Of a stretch of DNA of 64,000 nt, positions 18,101 through 33,100 are shown piece after piece. Source of the stretch: Verrucomicrobiaceae bacterium (lineage in GTDB: Bacteria > Verrucomicrobiota > Verrucomicrobiia > Verrucomicrobiales > Verrucomicrobiaceae); the NCBI GenBank assembly GCA_947466075.1, contig CANIBP010000025.1, forward strand, positions 1 through 64,000. The letters run 5' to 3'. Each line of letters starts with the position of its first letter. Within the stretch, counting starts at the first letter, position 1. The position numbers and the translations under genes were made by a program. The notes below the pieces were generated by a model. That model ran no database searches and had not been told where the DNA came from. It worked only from the letters and a program-made list of their open reading frames with translations.

Positions 18101-21100
18101 GGTAAGAGCCAACAGCGGATTCCAGTTGTGAATGATGAGATCCGCCGTTCCGCCATACGATAGACTGTTCGTTCCCGAAGCACTGGCCGGAGCGGAAAGC
18201 ACATAGCGCGTGGCATCCGTGATACTAGCGATCGTTGCGCCCACCGGAATACCAATACCGACAACCTCCTCGCCGACACTCAGACCCGCTGTGGAAGCCA
18301 CCGTGATCGTCGTGCTATTTAATACCCTGGTGGAACTTAAAGCTGCGAACTGGTCGCTATTGAGCAACCCGCTGGTCAGGGTGCCAACAACAATAGAATT
18401 GCGGTGATTGCCGGCATGGGTCGTCTGCAAGATCGCGCCGCCGTTCAGTGTCAATGTGCTGCCGATGGTAACAGTGCTGGAACTCAGAACATTTGAGGCC
18501 AGAGCATCCGAAAAGAGGGCCGCCCCTGTTTGAGTCGCTGTCGCAGGCGCACTTAGCGTGATCTCGCGCTGGCCTTGGTTAATTGAAGCAATCGTGGCAC
18601 CAACTGGAATACCGGGACCTGAAATGGCCTGACCAACAGCAAGACGTGAATCATAAATATTGGAAACCGTAGTGCTGGCCGCAGTTGTATTACCGTTGAT
18701 AGCTGCACTGAACGCATAGATATCCACTGGGTTAGGACTGGTGTAGTTAGACGGATTACTCAAAGTAATGGTGCGCGCCGTCGCATCCAATGCTGTGATG
18801 ATGGTTCCATAAGGGATTCCGACCCCTTTTACCAATTGTCCTACCTGAAGATCTGCTGTGTCGATGTTTGTGACCACATTGCTGTCAGCGATGGTCTTAC
18901 CTGAGGCCGAGAGGCTGCTATTGTAAAAGCGAATGGTGTTTACTGCGGCACCAGTGCCGGTCGTTCCCGCAAAAGCATCACCGCTCAGGGCACCGTCCAT
19001 GACGTTCATGTATGAGACCCATGTGGCAGGATTACCCTGAATCGTATGTGCCTGCGCACCAAAGTCAGAGCCAACTATGTTATAGGCAGTTCCATCCGCT
19101 TTGGCGGTGCTGTCAATAAACGCAAAATAATTTACCCCGGGACGTTGAGCCTGATCATCCGAACTGATGTAAGTCGCACGCGGGAGAACTACCTGGACGT
19201 CCGTTCCGAAGATACCAGCCAGAGTAATATTACCACTACCCGTTCCACTGTTGTTCTCGACGAACAAAATCGTGCTGCCCTTGTTGAAGCCGACGGCGGT
19301 GGGGTTGTTCACATCCTGCAGATTCAACGTCGTATTTACGTTTGGCAGCGTCGTGACTCTTACGATGGATCCACCCTCGTTGGCCACAAAGTTTCCGGGC
19401 ATATTCTGAATGGTGCTGCGTCCTGCGGTGCCCAGTAATTCCAACGTGCCGCCACCGACCGTCAGTGCGCCGACGTCATTGCGAACAAACTGATCCGTGA
19501 AGTAGGATTCGAGACGGAGTGTGCCGTCATTCACCAGAATACCATCGAATCCGTAGCTGCCGGAGTTTAGAGTGAGGGTGCCGAGCAAATTTAACATTCC
19601 CGCGCCGGATTTGACCATCGTATAGTGGTCCTGCGCTGTAGGTGTGCTGAAGTTTCCACCGAGCACAAGCTTCGTGTAAGCATTACCCACATCGAACAAG
19701 GCATCCGTATTGGCGAGGAAGCCACGGTCAGAATTGGCGCTGACACCGTTGTATTGTAATGTGCCGCCATTGAACACGAGATTCGTCGCGGCATTGAAGG
19801 AAGCACCCAGACCACTACCCATACCAGCAAACACCAGACTGCTGGTAGTCGTGCTACGAGCTGGCTGTGAGAGAACCACCGTCGTGGAGTCCAAAATACG
19901 AATAATTACCGCGCCAGCAGGGATGCCGGGACCGGATACGCTCTCACCCACACTCAGTCCACGCGTCGAAGGAACTGTCACCGTCGCACTGCCAATGGTG
20001 GTTCCTCCTGAAAGTGTCAGACCACCAATGGAGCCGCTAGAGCCATAGGTAAGATTGTTCGTGCCAGTGGCGGTGACTGCGACGTTCAACTCCACTGTGC
20101 TCTCGTCATAGATTCTAGCAATCGTGGCTCCCGCCGGGATGCCAGTTCCGCTGATTGTCTGGCCAACGGTCAGCCCCAGAGTGCTAGGGACCGTGACGAT
20201 GGCACCACTTTGAGCGGTTGATGCCAAGGGACCCGCCAAGGCCGAGACACTGTTAGCGTTATACGCCAGAGCCGCAGGGTTGCCATTAGGAGTGGTAGCC
20301 GTAGCCGCTGCCGAGAGTGTGTATTGAGTCGAGTTAACGATGGTGGCGATCGTTGCGTTGGCGGGAATACCAGCACCTGTCACAGACTGCCCTGGTGAAA
20401 GACCTGCCGTTGATGATACCGTCACCGTGGTACTACCGCTCGTAGTCGCTGATAAGAGAGAGGCATTAGTCGCCACCAAGGGAGCGCTGATATAATTCAA
20501 GGACGCATTGTTCAAGCCAGTGGTTGCACCCGTTGTCAGCGTCACCTGCGTGCCACTATTGATCGCGGCAATCGAAGGAGCGTAGGTCACCGTACCGGTT
20601 CCATCACCCGTGGCCGAAAGGGTAAGTTGAATCTGCGTTCCATTGGTCACACTCGCAATCGTCGCGCCGAGAGGAATATTCGCACCGACGACGGCTTGAC
20701 CGGCCACCAACCCCGAGGTGCTGGTCAGCGTGACATTTCGGCTGCCATTGGTCGTCGTTGAAGTCACGTCCAGGCTTACACCTGCCCCTGTGACGATCTG
20801 GCCGAAGGTGAGTCCAGTCGTGTTGGCGATGGTCACCGTCCGGCCGAGAGATTGATTGATGGAAGTCAACAGAGTACCTGATGCCAAACCGTTGATGGCC
20901 AGTTGATTCACTGTGAGGACACCGGCCGTCAGAGTTGTCACACCCGAATAAGTGTTAAGTCCAGACAGAATCAGATTGCCGACACCCACTTTGTCCAATC
21001 CGTTTACTTGATTGAAGGTCAGGTTTCCAGTGCCTGAATCGGAGTTCGCAGCTACATTCAAGGTAATGGAATTGGCTGCAACGGACGTCACCGTGGTACC

Positions 21101-24100
21101 GGGAAGAATGCCAGGACCGGAAACCTTCATCCCGGTGTAAATGCCGGTCGTGCTGGCGATACCGCTGACCGTAGCGCTACCGTTTGTAGTCGTGCCCGCT
21201 CGGTCGTGGTTGAATTGGAGCGTTCCGGCACCCGCACCGGTGGACGCACTGGCGCTCAATGTGATCGTGTTCGTCTGGAACTCACGGGCTGAGGATATGG
21301 TGATAGTTTCGTTGGCAAAGCCATCTAAGGTAATATTCAAGCCGATGATGTTTGTCACAGTGCGCCCCAGCAGGGTGGCTCCGATAAACAAATTCGCAGG
21401 AACACTTGCAACTGTCACAGCGGTGTTGCCGGTGTTGCTACTTGTCACACTAACATTTGCTACAGCGGAAAGAGAAGTGATGATGGTGTTTGCGGCAATA
21501 CCAGGCCCAGTCACCAACATGCCCACGGCTAGGTCGGCAGAGTTAATTCCACGCACCAAGGTGCTGCCATTCACCGTCGTGCCAGCGTGGTCGGCACGGT
21601 TGATCGTGTTATCGATGATGGAAGCAGAGATCTCGAAGGCGGTCGTTGGATTGTTCTGAAGGATCAGCAGATCATTGATAGTGCCCACCGATGTCGTGCT
21701 ACCTACCCGTCCCGTGGAGAGTGTTCCGGCGGCGCCGCCTAGGATGGCCGCCGATGAAGTGCCCATGTTAGGTGATACCAAAATGGCACCACCTTGCAGG
21801 AAGTTTGCTCCAATGAGGGTGATGGTGCGATTGTTGTCAGCTAGGTCAGGACTGAAGAAGCGCAGTGTGTTGGCAACACGATTGGTCTGAATATTATCCG
21901 CCGTGGTATCCATGTTTCCGGTGGTCGTGCTGATCACCCAGTCGTCGGTCACCGCATTGGGTGTGTAGGCTGTGTAGCCCCTGATCAGTAGGTCTGAGCC
22001 TAGGCTGCTGAAGGTATTGACCCCGAGTTCGTTGAAGGTGGTCTTACTCGCCCAGTTGGAAGTGCCTACTGTGGCCCATGATCCGAGAATCCCAGACACA
22101 TTGTTGGTGTCTGTGCTGGCAATGTCATTCGCACTAAAATTAATAGTCGCACCTGCAGCGCGCCCAATACCATTCATGTGCAGAATAGATGCGCCGGAGG
22201 TCCGGCTGACGCTATTGGCACCGGAATTTAAGGTGGTTCCTGAAACGGTTTCCACATGCGTACCACCCACGAGCTCGATGGCACCGCCTAGGCGACTCCC
22301 ACCGAGAACCAGAGCGCCCGTATCGGACAGCTTGCTGTTGTTGTTGGTCGTATAATCAAGCCTGAGAGTGCCCGCCTGCACAGTGTGATTCGGCACCACT
22401 GCAGCCGTCATGTTGTTTCTCGTCGTTGTATCCGCTTGGCCGCTCAGGATGAGAACGCCATCACCTAGTTGAGTGATGGATTGCCCGCCAACCAGTGTGC
22501 CTTTCAAATTAAGCGTAGAGTCAGCAACGACAAAGATATTGGAGTTGGCCACGATATGCACATCCCCCGCCCAACTGCTGCTACCCGTTGAGGTGGCGAG
22601 AGTGCCACCCGCGAGATAGATTTGATTCAACGTGTTGTAAGTCACATTGCGCAAATCCAAAGTGGCATTGGTTCCACCAAGAATGTTACTACCATTGGTG
22701 CCGCCGGAAATGATGATGCCACCATTGCCCTGCGATCCAAACGCAGCATCTACTGTGGCGGCAAGAATGCCAGCATTCACCACCGTCTCCCCGGTATAGG
22801 TGTTAGCAGTGCCGATAACCCAAGTTCCATTACCGATCTTGTTCAGTGTCGTTCTGCCGCCCGAGCCATCACCCAAGACCAACCCAAAAGCGTTGTCGCC
22901 TCGATTTGAGCCACCAAGCGTCAAAGTGCGGTTACCGCTGCCGAGGAACGCCACGGCAGGAGAGAGGCCGGAAAAACCAATGTTCACGGTTGCTGAAAGA
23001 CGCGTGCCATCTGCCACAAGCGCCCCCGCACTGCTACCGGTGCCCAGAGTGAACGAACGGTCGGTGTAGGCAATCGCGCCACCATTGTAGCGAAGAGTGC
23101 CTTGATTCAGAACAAGATTTGCCGCTGCGTTAGTCGAAGCGCCAATGCTGCTCATGGAACCACCGAAGTCGAGCACCGTCGCCAAAATACCACCACCGTT
23201 GATCACTGTAGGGCCGGTGTAGCTGCTCAAAGGCGAGGACAAAGTCAATACTCCACTGCCGCTCTTGGTTAAGGACACCGATCCACCCAACTCACCGTTG
23301 ATGAGAGAACCACCAAAGGCAAAGCTACTTGCGGAGTTCACCGTCAAGATTGAATTACCAAGGCCATCGTTGGTGATGTTTCCAGAACCCGAGAGCTGGG
23401 AAACGGTGGTGTTGAAACCATTCAGGTTAAACAGACCACCACTCAGAACCAAATTGTAGCCGGCAGCAGAATTGATACCGGTACTACTTTCAAACCTTGT
23501 CTCGCCTCCGCGCATCGTCAGGACACCTGAGAAGGTGTTGTCACCTCCAAGCCTCAAGAGGCCTGACGTGACGATAATATCGCTATTCAATGTGTTCGTG
23601 CCTTGGAGGCTGATTGAGGAGCCTAACAAGCGGATGAGACCAATGGTGTTGTTCCCGGTCAGTTTAATCGCATTGAAACCTTCATAGGTTAGATTTTGGT
23701 TCGTTCCGCTGGAGGTGGCCGATTTAGAGAGAACATAACGAGTGGCGTCGGTGATGCTCTGGATCGTCGTGCCTGAGGCAATACCAGAACCCGTTACTGC
23801 AACTCCCACCTCAAGGCCAGCTGTGCTGCCCACAGTCACCGTAGTCCCACCATTCGTGAAGGTCGAAGCTAGTGTACCCGTGATGGCCGTCTGAACGCCT
23901 TTGGTTTCCAAGCCGCCGGACAAGTTATTGTTGCCGCCAAGAACCATGACACCTCTACTCGTGCTATCTGCAATGAAAGTGAGTTTCCCGTTCGCTGCAG
24001 AGATCGGGTTGGCAGAGCTGAAGCTCAAAGTCTTATTATTGGCCACGCTAAAGATACCATCGGCTTCGCCCAAGGTGATGCCGCGATTGGAATCATTCAG

Positions 24101-27100
24101 CACTAAATCAGAAGCCGCTCGAAGCTTACCGCCATTGAGAAACAGTTGATCAGCCGTGAACACCGAAGGATTAGCTCCCAGATCAGACTCATTGTTGATC
24201 TGCAGGGTGCCTTCATTGACGTAAGTTTTACCGGTGTAGGTGTTGAATAACCCAAACGTGAGCGTGACGCTGGATGCGTTGCCACTCACTGGTGCCAGCG
24301 AGAGGACGATGTTGCTGCCATTGATACTCTGAATCGTCGTTCCGGCCTGAATACCAGTGCCGGAAACCGTGTTTCCTACGGCCATTCCAGTCGTCGTACC
24401 CGTACCCGTGACACTTACCGTGGTGTTATTGGCGGTCACGGTCGACGTGCGCGCCGTTGTGGGAGTCAAAATGAGAGTGGAGCCGCCAGATTTGATCAAT
24501 GACACTGCAAGACCGTTATCTATAACCGTACTGTTCACGGTCAGCTGATTCGTTGGCAAATGGAAGGTCAGTTCAGGATTGCCACCGCTACCTCCTGTCA
24601 GGAAGCCATCTTTGATCACATGAGCGGCCTGGGTGGAAAGAATGCCACCACTGACTACATTCAGGGCAGCCGTAGGACTCAAAGTCAGTGTCCGAGCCGT
24701 GGTATCTTGAATATTGAGGGAGTAGATGGCTGTGCCTCCCAACGCCGCCGGCAAATTGGGACCATTGGTTGAATCGATCTTTACGTTGTTACCTGAATTC
24801 CAAGATGTACCACCGGTATAAGCGGCATAAGGCGTCACATTGTTGCCTGTCATGGTCGCAAACTCATAGAGCACAACCCCATTGCTGCTGGCAGTCCGAA
24901 TCGCCCAGCCGCCAATGATGCCATTGATCGTTCCGGGAGAGGTTGCAAATGCGATGACCCCACCGCCATCAGCTGTTCCCACCATCGAATCAAAGGTCAA
25001 CGTTGAGCCGTTGGTACGTCCCCCACTCATGTCACGGAAAGTCAGGGTATTGGATGTGGCTTTGGTCATGGAGGACACAATGTAATTGGCGCCGCCGCCA
25101 ATCCTCAAAGCCCCCAATGTTTCGGAGTATACCTCGCTACCCGCCGTTCCAATACCGGTCAGCATCAAACGCCCGGAATTCATGAAGATCGGGGCACGAT
25201 CACTCATTCGGTCCGTCAGGTTGTTTGATGCGTCATTCTTGAGTTCGAAACCCGTTCCTGTGGTGCCTAGAGTCGTGCTGCCCTGACCCGTAAGGTTTAG
25301 AAAGCCAGCAAACAGGGTTGCCACGCTGGTAGCCGTTCCAGTGGCCGCAGCAGAAAGAGTGAAATTGGTGGCGTCGATGATGCTGGCGACTGTGGCATTC
25401 CCCGGAATATTACCATTATTGCCCATTGGCATGCCAAAATAGAATCCGTTCGTTGTGCCACTATTAAGGGTGGCTAGTGTTTGGCCAGTCGTTGTCGTGA
25501 CGTTCAACTGGCGCAACAGATTGAGCGTGCCGGCCCCGGAAACGCGCAGGTCACCAGCGAGCTGGTTCACATTCCCCCAGACGGTACTGGCAGAAGTCAC
25601 ATTCAGCACGGCACCGTCGATCGTATTGTCTCCCGTGCCACGCAGCGTCAGGCCGCCAGCCTGAATATTCACAGGTGAAGACCAATTGACCGTGGTGAGG
25701 TTTTGCTGTCCCTGAATGTAGAACCCACCAGAGCTAACCACGGTTGTAGCACCACCGGTTGCAGCGAAGTTCGTCGTGCCGCCTTCCAAGATTGATACAC
25801 CCGCGGCGATGGTATTGCCGCGAGTGATCGTCACAATCGGATTCTTGAGGGCGCTGTCGAATGATCCCGCGCCACTATCGCGTGTCAGCCTGCCGATGCC
25901 CGAGATGCTTCTGGCAAAGGTGAAGGTTCCGGATCCCGTGTTACGCAATGTCAGGGTACCGTTGTTGAAGATATTTGCTGAGCCGATTCGACTGCTTCCG
26001 ATGCCGTTGCCAAAGCTCGTGGTCGTATCCAGCACCAAGGTGGCTCCACTGTTGATGGTAGTCGTGCCACTATAGTTGATGTTCCCAAGGGCAAGAATTT
26101 GCGTGCCCGTACCAGCAATGACGAGATTGAGAATGCCGGTTGAATTGTTATTGGCACGGTCGCGCAGGAAACCGTTGAAGTACTGTGACCCGCTGGTATT
26201 GAGCCTCAGGGTGCTGTCGTTGAAGAACAGGCCAGACTCGCCCTCGGTGTTTTCAATGACCCCGCTGGCCGTAAAATCAGAAATGCCACCCACGGTTTCG
26301 CTGAAGCCGAGCATTTTAAAATAGGTATTGTTGCTGCCGAAATTCCCAGTGGCCGCCCCGCCTGATCCTGCATCAAAGCTGATGATGGAGGTATCGGCGA
26401 TCTGGTTGTTGCCAGCTAGGTTTACGACGGCATTGCCAGAACCACCCAAGCTGATGTTGCCGATCCGCAGATCTCCCGCGATGGCACCATTCACCACGTT
26501 GGTGCCGAAACCAGTCACAATGTTGCTAGCGGCAACCGTAGCCGAACTGGAAACCGTAAAACGGGTGGAATCAATGATGTTGGTAATGACAGAGCCAGCA
26601 GGGATATTGGGATTACCCACAACAGGCATGCCAACATAGAAGCCCGCCGTGCTAGTGGTGGAGACCAACGACGCGACACCGGTGTAAGTGGTGTTAGCCG
26701 TTCCCGCCGTGACTCCCACACCCGAACTCAAAGTGAACTGTGTGGCGCTGACGATGCTAGCAACTGTGGCAGTCAAAGGGATATTCGGATTGCCGCTGCC
26801 TGTCAGCGGCATACCGACATAAAAGTTTGCTGTGCTCTGGCCTGTTGCCAAATTGACCGTAGCACTACCTGCCGTCGTGGTCGTTGAGGAAACCTGCGAA
26901 GCGAGAGTGCTTGTGACAAAGGAGCCAACATTGGTCGTCACGCCAGTGCCAGTTGCTGTCGCTGGGGCGGAGAGACTGAAGGAAGTGGCGCTATTGATAC
27001 CAGTGATGGTAGCCCCGCCGGGGATATTGGCATTGCCGCTGATTCTCATCCCCACCGTCAGGCCTGTGGTCTGCCCAGCCGTCAGCGTCACCAAAGAGCT

Positions 27101-30100
27101 GCCCGTGGTGGTTGTCACGGCAAGCGGGGCAAAGGTCGTAGTAATGCCGCTTGCGGTAGCGGTGGCGGCCGAGGAAACTTGGAAGGTGGTGCCATCAAAA
27201 ATATTGGTGATCACCGCACCATTAGGGATGTTGGCGTTGCCACTGATGGGCATGCCGATGTAGAAGCCGCTGGTGTTCCCACTGGTCAGCGTCACCGTAT
27301 TGCTGCCAAATGTGGTGGCAGCAGTCAGAGAGCCGGTCTGTGTGGTCGTCAGGGAGAGGCTCTTACCGAGCACCAAATCTGGAGTTCCAGTATCATTTGC
27401 ACCACGAGCGAAGACCGTGGTCAGACCGGTATAGGTGTTGGCCGCAGTGCCTGTTAAGCTAACCCTGCCCTGTCCCATAATGTTGACCCCCAAGCCGGCC
27501 GTGCTTTGAGAAATCGCACCGCTGATATCCAGACGTGCGGTGCTGCCACCCGAGCCGACATTGATGTTCAAATTAGAGTTCAACACCACCGGGGCGCTGA
27601 TGACGTCAACGGCAGCGGTGGTGGAGTTTGACTGGGTCTTGCTAAGAATAGCAGCGCCATAGACACCGTTGTCAAAGATCAACCTGCCGCCGGTGCCCGG
27701 AGTGATATTGAAGAAGTTGGTACTATTCTGGTCACCTATAATGATGACCCCGACCTTGGTATCAGCATTCAGAGGAACAATCGCGTTGGACGTGATGTTC
27801 GTAGTGAGTGTTGCAATACCATTGGTAGTATTGGGGGCAAAGTTAGGACTCCAGTTCGCTGCACTGCTCCACGCTCCACTGCCGGCGAGGTTGTAATTGT
27901 TGATCAGAACCGGGATGATGGATGGCAGCGTGATGATGGTAAAGATGCCCTTGGTGGCGAACTGACTGACGTCATAGACAAGGTTGCCTCCCAGAGTGGG
28001 TAGAATGAGGTCCCCATTACCAGCCCCGCCGTTTCGATAATTATCTCCCACACTGAAGCTGGAAGAGCCTGACAAAGCCGTCCAATTGCCGAGGTTGAAA
28101 ATCTGGCCACTGGCCGCACTGGCTAAAAAGCCCGCATCCGCAATGGTGATCTGGCTATGATTGAGCGTGAGCGTGCCATTGACGGTGAGCAGGTCGTGCC
28201 TGCCTGCCGTGATGGCGGTGGCGTCCCAAGTAGTGATGTTTGAATCACGATAGCCTCCGATCGTGTCATACTTGCCTAGAACTAGGGCGTTCAGGATGCC
28301 AGAATCCGACAGCGTAGCCAAGGCCACCTGAAGCGTCATGCTGGACGCATCCGAGATAGTCAGGTTACCATTGAAGGTGAGTGTACCTCTGTTAGCGCCG
28401 AAATTGTCTCCAGGCAAGAGTGCGGCACCACTGGCGATGAAATGGTTGGTGGTGCCGAGCACGCCATTGACCACACCTGAGCCTGAGAGCGTAGCACCCG
28501 AACTCACGGAGAGCGCTCCTGTTCCAGTCATGCCTATGTTATTGACGCCCACTTGGAAATTGCCCTGACTCACCGTGGTGGTCCCTGAGTAGCTGTTCCC
28601 CGTGACAGCAGAAATGCCCGCCCCTGTTCCCGGAGCCGTAGCTTTTTGGGAGAGCGTGATGGTGCCGGTGGTACCGGGCGTTGGTATCGCCGCAATCGTG
28701 GTTCCAGGTGCGATGCCAGCGCCATAAACCGCCTGCCCCACGGTCAGTGTGGTCGTATTAATACTGCTGACTGTGGTGCTGCCTGTTGCAGTGTTGCCGG
28801 TCAAGGCGGTGCGGTTGGCAAAAGAGAGAGCCACTCCGGAACCCGCCACTGTGGCTGCGGTGGACAAGGTGATCGTGCCAGTTCCAATACTGGCGACGGT
28901 AGTTCCTTGGGCAATTCCTGGACCCGTGACGACCTGACCGACGGACAAGCCAGCGGTATTGATACCTGTCACGGAGGTGGACAAAGCGGTGGTGCCGGTG
29001 GTGGTCAGTGCTGGCGAAGTCAGAACCCAGCTTCCAACTCCACTCTTCACCAGCGAGGTGGCGCCCGTGTTGTCACCGATGATATTGGCAAGCGTGTTGG
29101 CTCCCGTGTTGGTTCCAGTTAGCGTTAACGTGCGTGCCCCAGTCTGGGCGTTGAAACCCATAGCACCGACATTGCTGAAGTTCAGCGCTCCGGTGCCTGA
29201 CGAATCAATCGTGCCACCGGATGTGCCCAAACTAAACAGACGATCGGTCGTCTGTGCGCCGCCGGTATAACTAAAAGTGCCGCCATTGAGCACAAGGTTA
29301 GTAGAGACATTCGTAGACGAGCCGATATTGCTGTTGGTTCCACCATTTGCCAGTGCGGAAACCTGCAATATGCCACCGTTCACCGAAGTAACACCTGTGT
29401 AGCTATTGGTCCCAGCGAGAACCCATGTGTTACCGCCACTCTTGGTCAACGAAGACGAACCACCTAGAACCGGCGTCAATGTGTTGAGCAAGCCAGCTGC
29501 GCTGCTGCCAGTCAGCGTCAGTGTGCCACTACCGCTGGTAACAATCGATCCTGCGTTGGAGAAAATCAACGCACCTGTACCTGAAGCGTCGATGGAACCA
29601 CCGCCCGACTGAAGCGTGAACAGACGATCCGTTGAAGTTGCGACTCCCGTGTATTGCAGAATACCGCCATTGAAGACCAGATTGGCGGCTGCACTGCTCG
29701 AGGCACCGAGTGCGCTTGTAATGCCGCCATTCTTCATCTCCATGATTCTTAGCACCCCGCCAGAGATCGTTGTGACCCCTGAGTAGCCATTGCCATCTGC
29801 TGCATCGAACGTGATGTTTTGCGTGGCTGATCCCGGCTTGGTGATCACGTAATTGTCGGCGTCGGTAAGTGTGGACACCGTGTAGGCACCATTAGCGTCT
29901 GGATTCCCCAGCGCATCCGTCTTGGCACCAACAAAAATGACGCCGATATTATATGCCGGGCTGTTGATGTCGATCTGCTCAGGTGGTGCTGTAGTCGTCG
30001 CGTTATTAATGGTGAAGCTGTTGGCATCGATGATGTTCGTGATGAATGATCCAGCGACAATACCCTCGCCAATCACCAACTGATTCACGGTTAGACCAGC

Positions 30101-33100
30101 GGTGCTGGCTATAATGGTGGTGGTGCCATTGATGATGGCCGCAACTCCGTTAAGACCATTGTCTGGTGCCAGCAACCAAGTGCCAGAACCGGTCTTGGTG
30201 AGGGAGGTTGCTCCGCCATTGTCGCCGATGACTGGCACAAAGGTGTTAGTCTGCGCCGTCGAAGCGCTCAGCACCAAGGTGCGGGTGCCGCTGCCAATAG
30301 AGCCCAACGAACCCTTATTGGTAAAGCTCAACCCACCCGTGCCAGCGGCATCAATCGTGTTGGTTGAACGGCCCAGCGTGAACAGGCGGTCTGTGCTGGT
30401 GGTTGCGCCGGTAAACTGCAGCGTGCTGGAGTTGGCTCCAGCACTGTCACCGAGCACTAGATTCGCAGCACTGCTAGAACCGGCACCAATGCCACTTCCA
30501 ACACTACCATTGGCCATAGTAGTAGTGGTCAAGGTGCCAGCAGTCACGTTAAGCACGCCGGTGAAGGTATTGGCTGCGGAAAGTTTCAGTGAACCTGTGC
30601 CTGCTTTGGTGAATGTGTAACCAAGGACGCTGTCGCTAATTACACCATTAACAGTGAGGAAATTTGCCGGTGCATTTGCGATTGTCCAGGTCTGGTTAGC
30701 CACCAGTCTCACGTTGGCGTTGATGGTATGAGCCGCCGAGCCCGAGGACACATTGAGACCGCCCGCGTTGATGCCTATTCTGTAGTTAAGCCCAGTCGGG
30801 TTGAGCGTGATTGAGCTGCTTGCCGCCGTGGTGCCTGTGCCGGTAAAGTTCAGGGTGCGGAACTGCTCATTGCGTCCCAGATCGACAGCCAGATTAAGTG
30901 TGTTGGCACTGTTTACCGTGAAGAAGACATCATCGACCAGATCAGGCACTCCAGTCGTACCGCCCGTGCCTGTCGACGTGCTGTACCAGTTGCCAGCAAT
31001 GTCGGAGGCTTTGCTTGTAGTCCCTGTCCAGTACCATGAGTTCGTCAGGCTTGCGGCAAGCGTCAGAGTCGCCGCCGAGGCACCGCTGGCCAATGTCATG
31101 GTGTAGTTATTTGCAAACGTCAGAGCGTTGCCGGTGACGGTGCCACTCGCAGCTTGATTCAGCGTGACGGAATTCGCGCCAACGGATGAGATCGTGGTGT
31201 TTTGGGCAATACCTGTGCCGGTCACCTGCATGCCAGCCACCAGACCCGTGGTGCTGGCCAATCCTGAAATCGTCGTCGTGCCATTCGTGTTGCCAGTCAG
31301 TGCCTGGAACCCAACGATGAGGCCACCACTGGTCAGGCTAAGATTGCCCCCAGGATTGGTCACAGGAACTACTCCCGGATTGGTAAGGCTGCCACCAGAG
31401 AGAATGGTGTAAGTGCCCGACGTGAGACTTGTCGCTGTGGTAACCGTCGCAATGGCAATTTCAACCGGTCCCGCGATATTGATTCCGCCATTGACCACGA
31501 TGCTGTCGATCTGAGTCGTGCCGCCCGAATTGATGTCCAAGGAGAGATTGGTCACGGTGCTGCCAGATCCCAAGGTGAGCTGTGTGCCAGCGGTGCCACT
31601 CTGCTGAATCGTGAGTTTGCCGATGGCATTGTCCGCCAAGCTCAGGCTGCTGCCGCCAACCATGGTCAGGGAGGCCCCGGTGGAACTGGTCAATCCGGTG
31701 AAATAATTCCCTTGAACAGCCAGAGTGCCGCTATTCACGGTGATCGCCGTGTTGCCCAAGCCGGGTGTCGCAGTAGCACTGGCAGGGTTGTTGAGCACCA
31801 ACGTTCCGCCGTTAACCACGGTGCTTCCTGTATAGTTGCTATTTCCTGTCAGGCTCCATGTGCCTGCGCCAGACTTGGTAACACCCGCGGTGCCGATGGC
31901 GATCGGGCCGGATAGGTTGCCCGAGCCAGAGCCCGCCAAGGTGAGCCCAAAATTGCCGATGACACTGGCGCCACCGTAAATGACGTTGGCATTCGTAACC
32001 GTTGTGCTGGCATTACCAGAAAGAGTGACTGATGTACCGCTGACTGCCGTCACGGTACGCCCGAGCAAAGTGGAACCGACCACGAGAGTTGATGGTGCGG
32101 TTGCAAGCAATGTCACTGCGGTCGACCCGGTAGTGCTAGTAGCAATACCGACCGTGCTGCCAAATGGAACAGCAGTGCTGGAACCGATAGCCTGATTGGC
32201 GTTGCCGCTTAGAGTGACGGTGGTCCCGCTGATGGCCGTCACAGTACGTCCGAGCAATGTGGTACCAACAATGAGACTGCTGGGCACACTCGCGACCGTG
32301 ACAGTCGGGCTCGCTAGCGTGCTCGCGGTCACACTGACCGTGCTGCCATAAACTACCGGAATGGCGGCGCTGACCGTTGGTGCGGCGACACCACCCAAAG
32401 TAACCGTCGTTCCACTGATGCCGGTCACCGTCTGGCCTAGGAGGCTGGTGCCCACTGTGGTCGAAGGTGCCGCAGCAGACAAGGTCACTATGCGGGAAGT
32501 GATGTTGCCGGTGCCGGTAGGATTGGTCCCAGCGATCAAGACAGTACCAGTTCCGAAAGCAATCGTCGGCGCTGTGATGTAGTTGCTGCCCGGGTTGGTA
32601 ATGGCAATCCCGGTCACCTTGCCGGTAGCGTCAAGAATTGCGCTAGCAGTGGCACCAGTGCCACTACCACCGGAAATCGTGACGGAAGGTGCGACTGAAT
32701 AGGTCGTTGTTCCGCTAATCGAGAAACTGGATGGTGTTAGTCCATTGGAAGCCGTAGCGACGACCGCAGCATTTGCCAGAGTCAGCGGTGTCGTGCCAGA
32801 AGCGTCCAAAGTGCTGGCGGCGGAGAGGTTCAAGATCCGGGTCGTCGTATTGCGCGTGGCATCCAGGCCCGTAAAGCTCAGGGTTCCTCCCCCCATGTTG
32901 ACCGTGGAGTACAAAGCTGAATAACCCAGTGAACTCGGTGCAACATCTGAAACGGTGTTGGCAGCCAGCACACCGCTGTTGATGGTCGTCGTGCCCATGT
33001 AGGAATTGAGGTTGTTCAGCGCCAGCGTGCCCGTGCCAGTTTTAATCAGAGACACAGCCCCTGTGCTTCCCTGAGTGATAACACCAGCAAAAGTAGTCGT

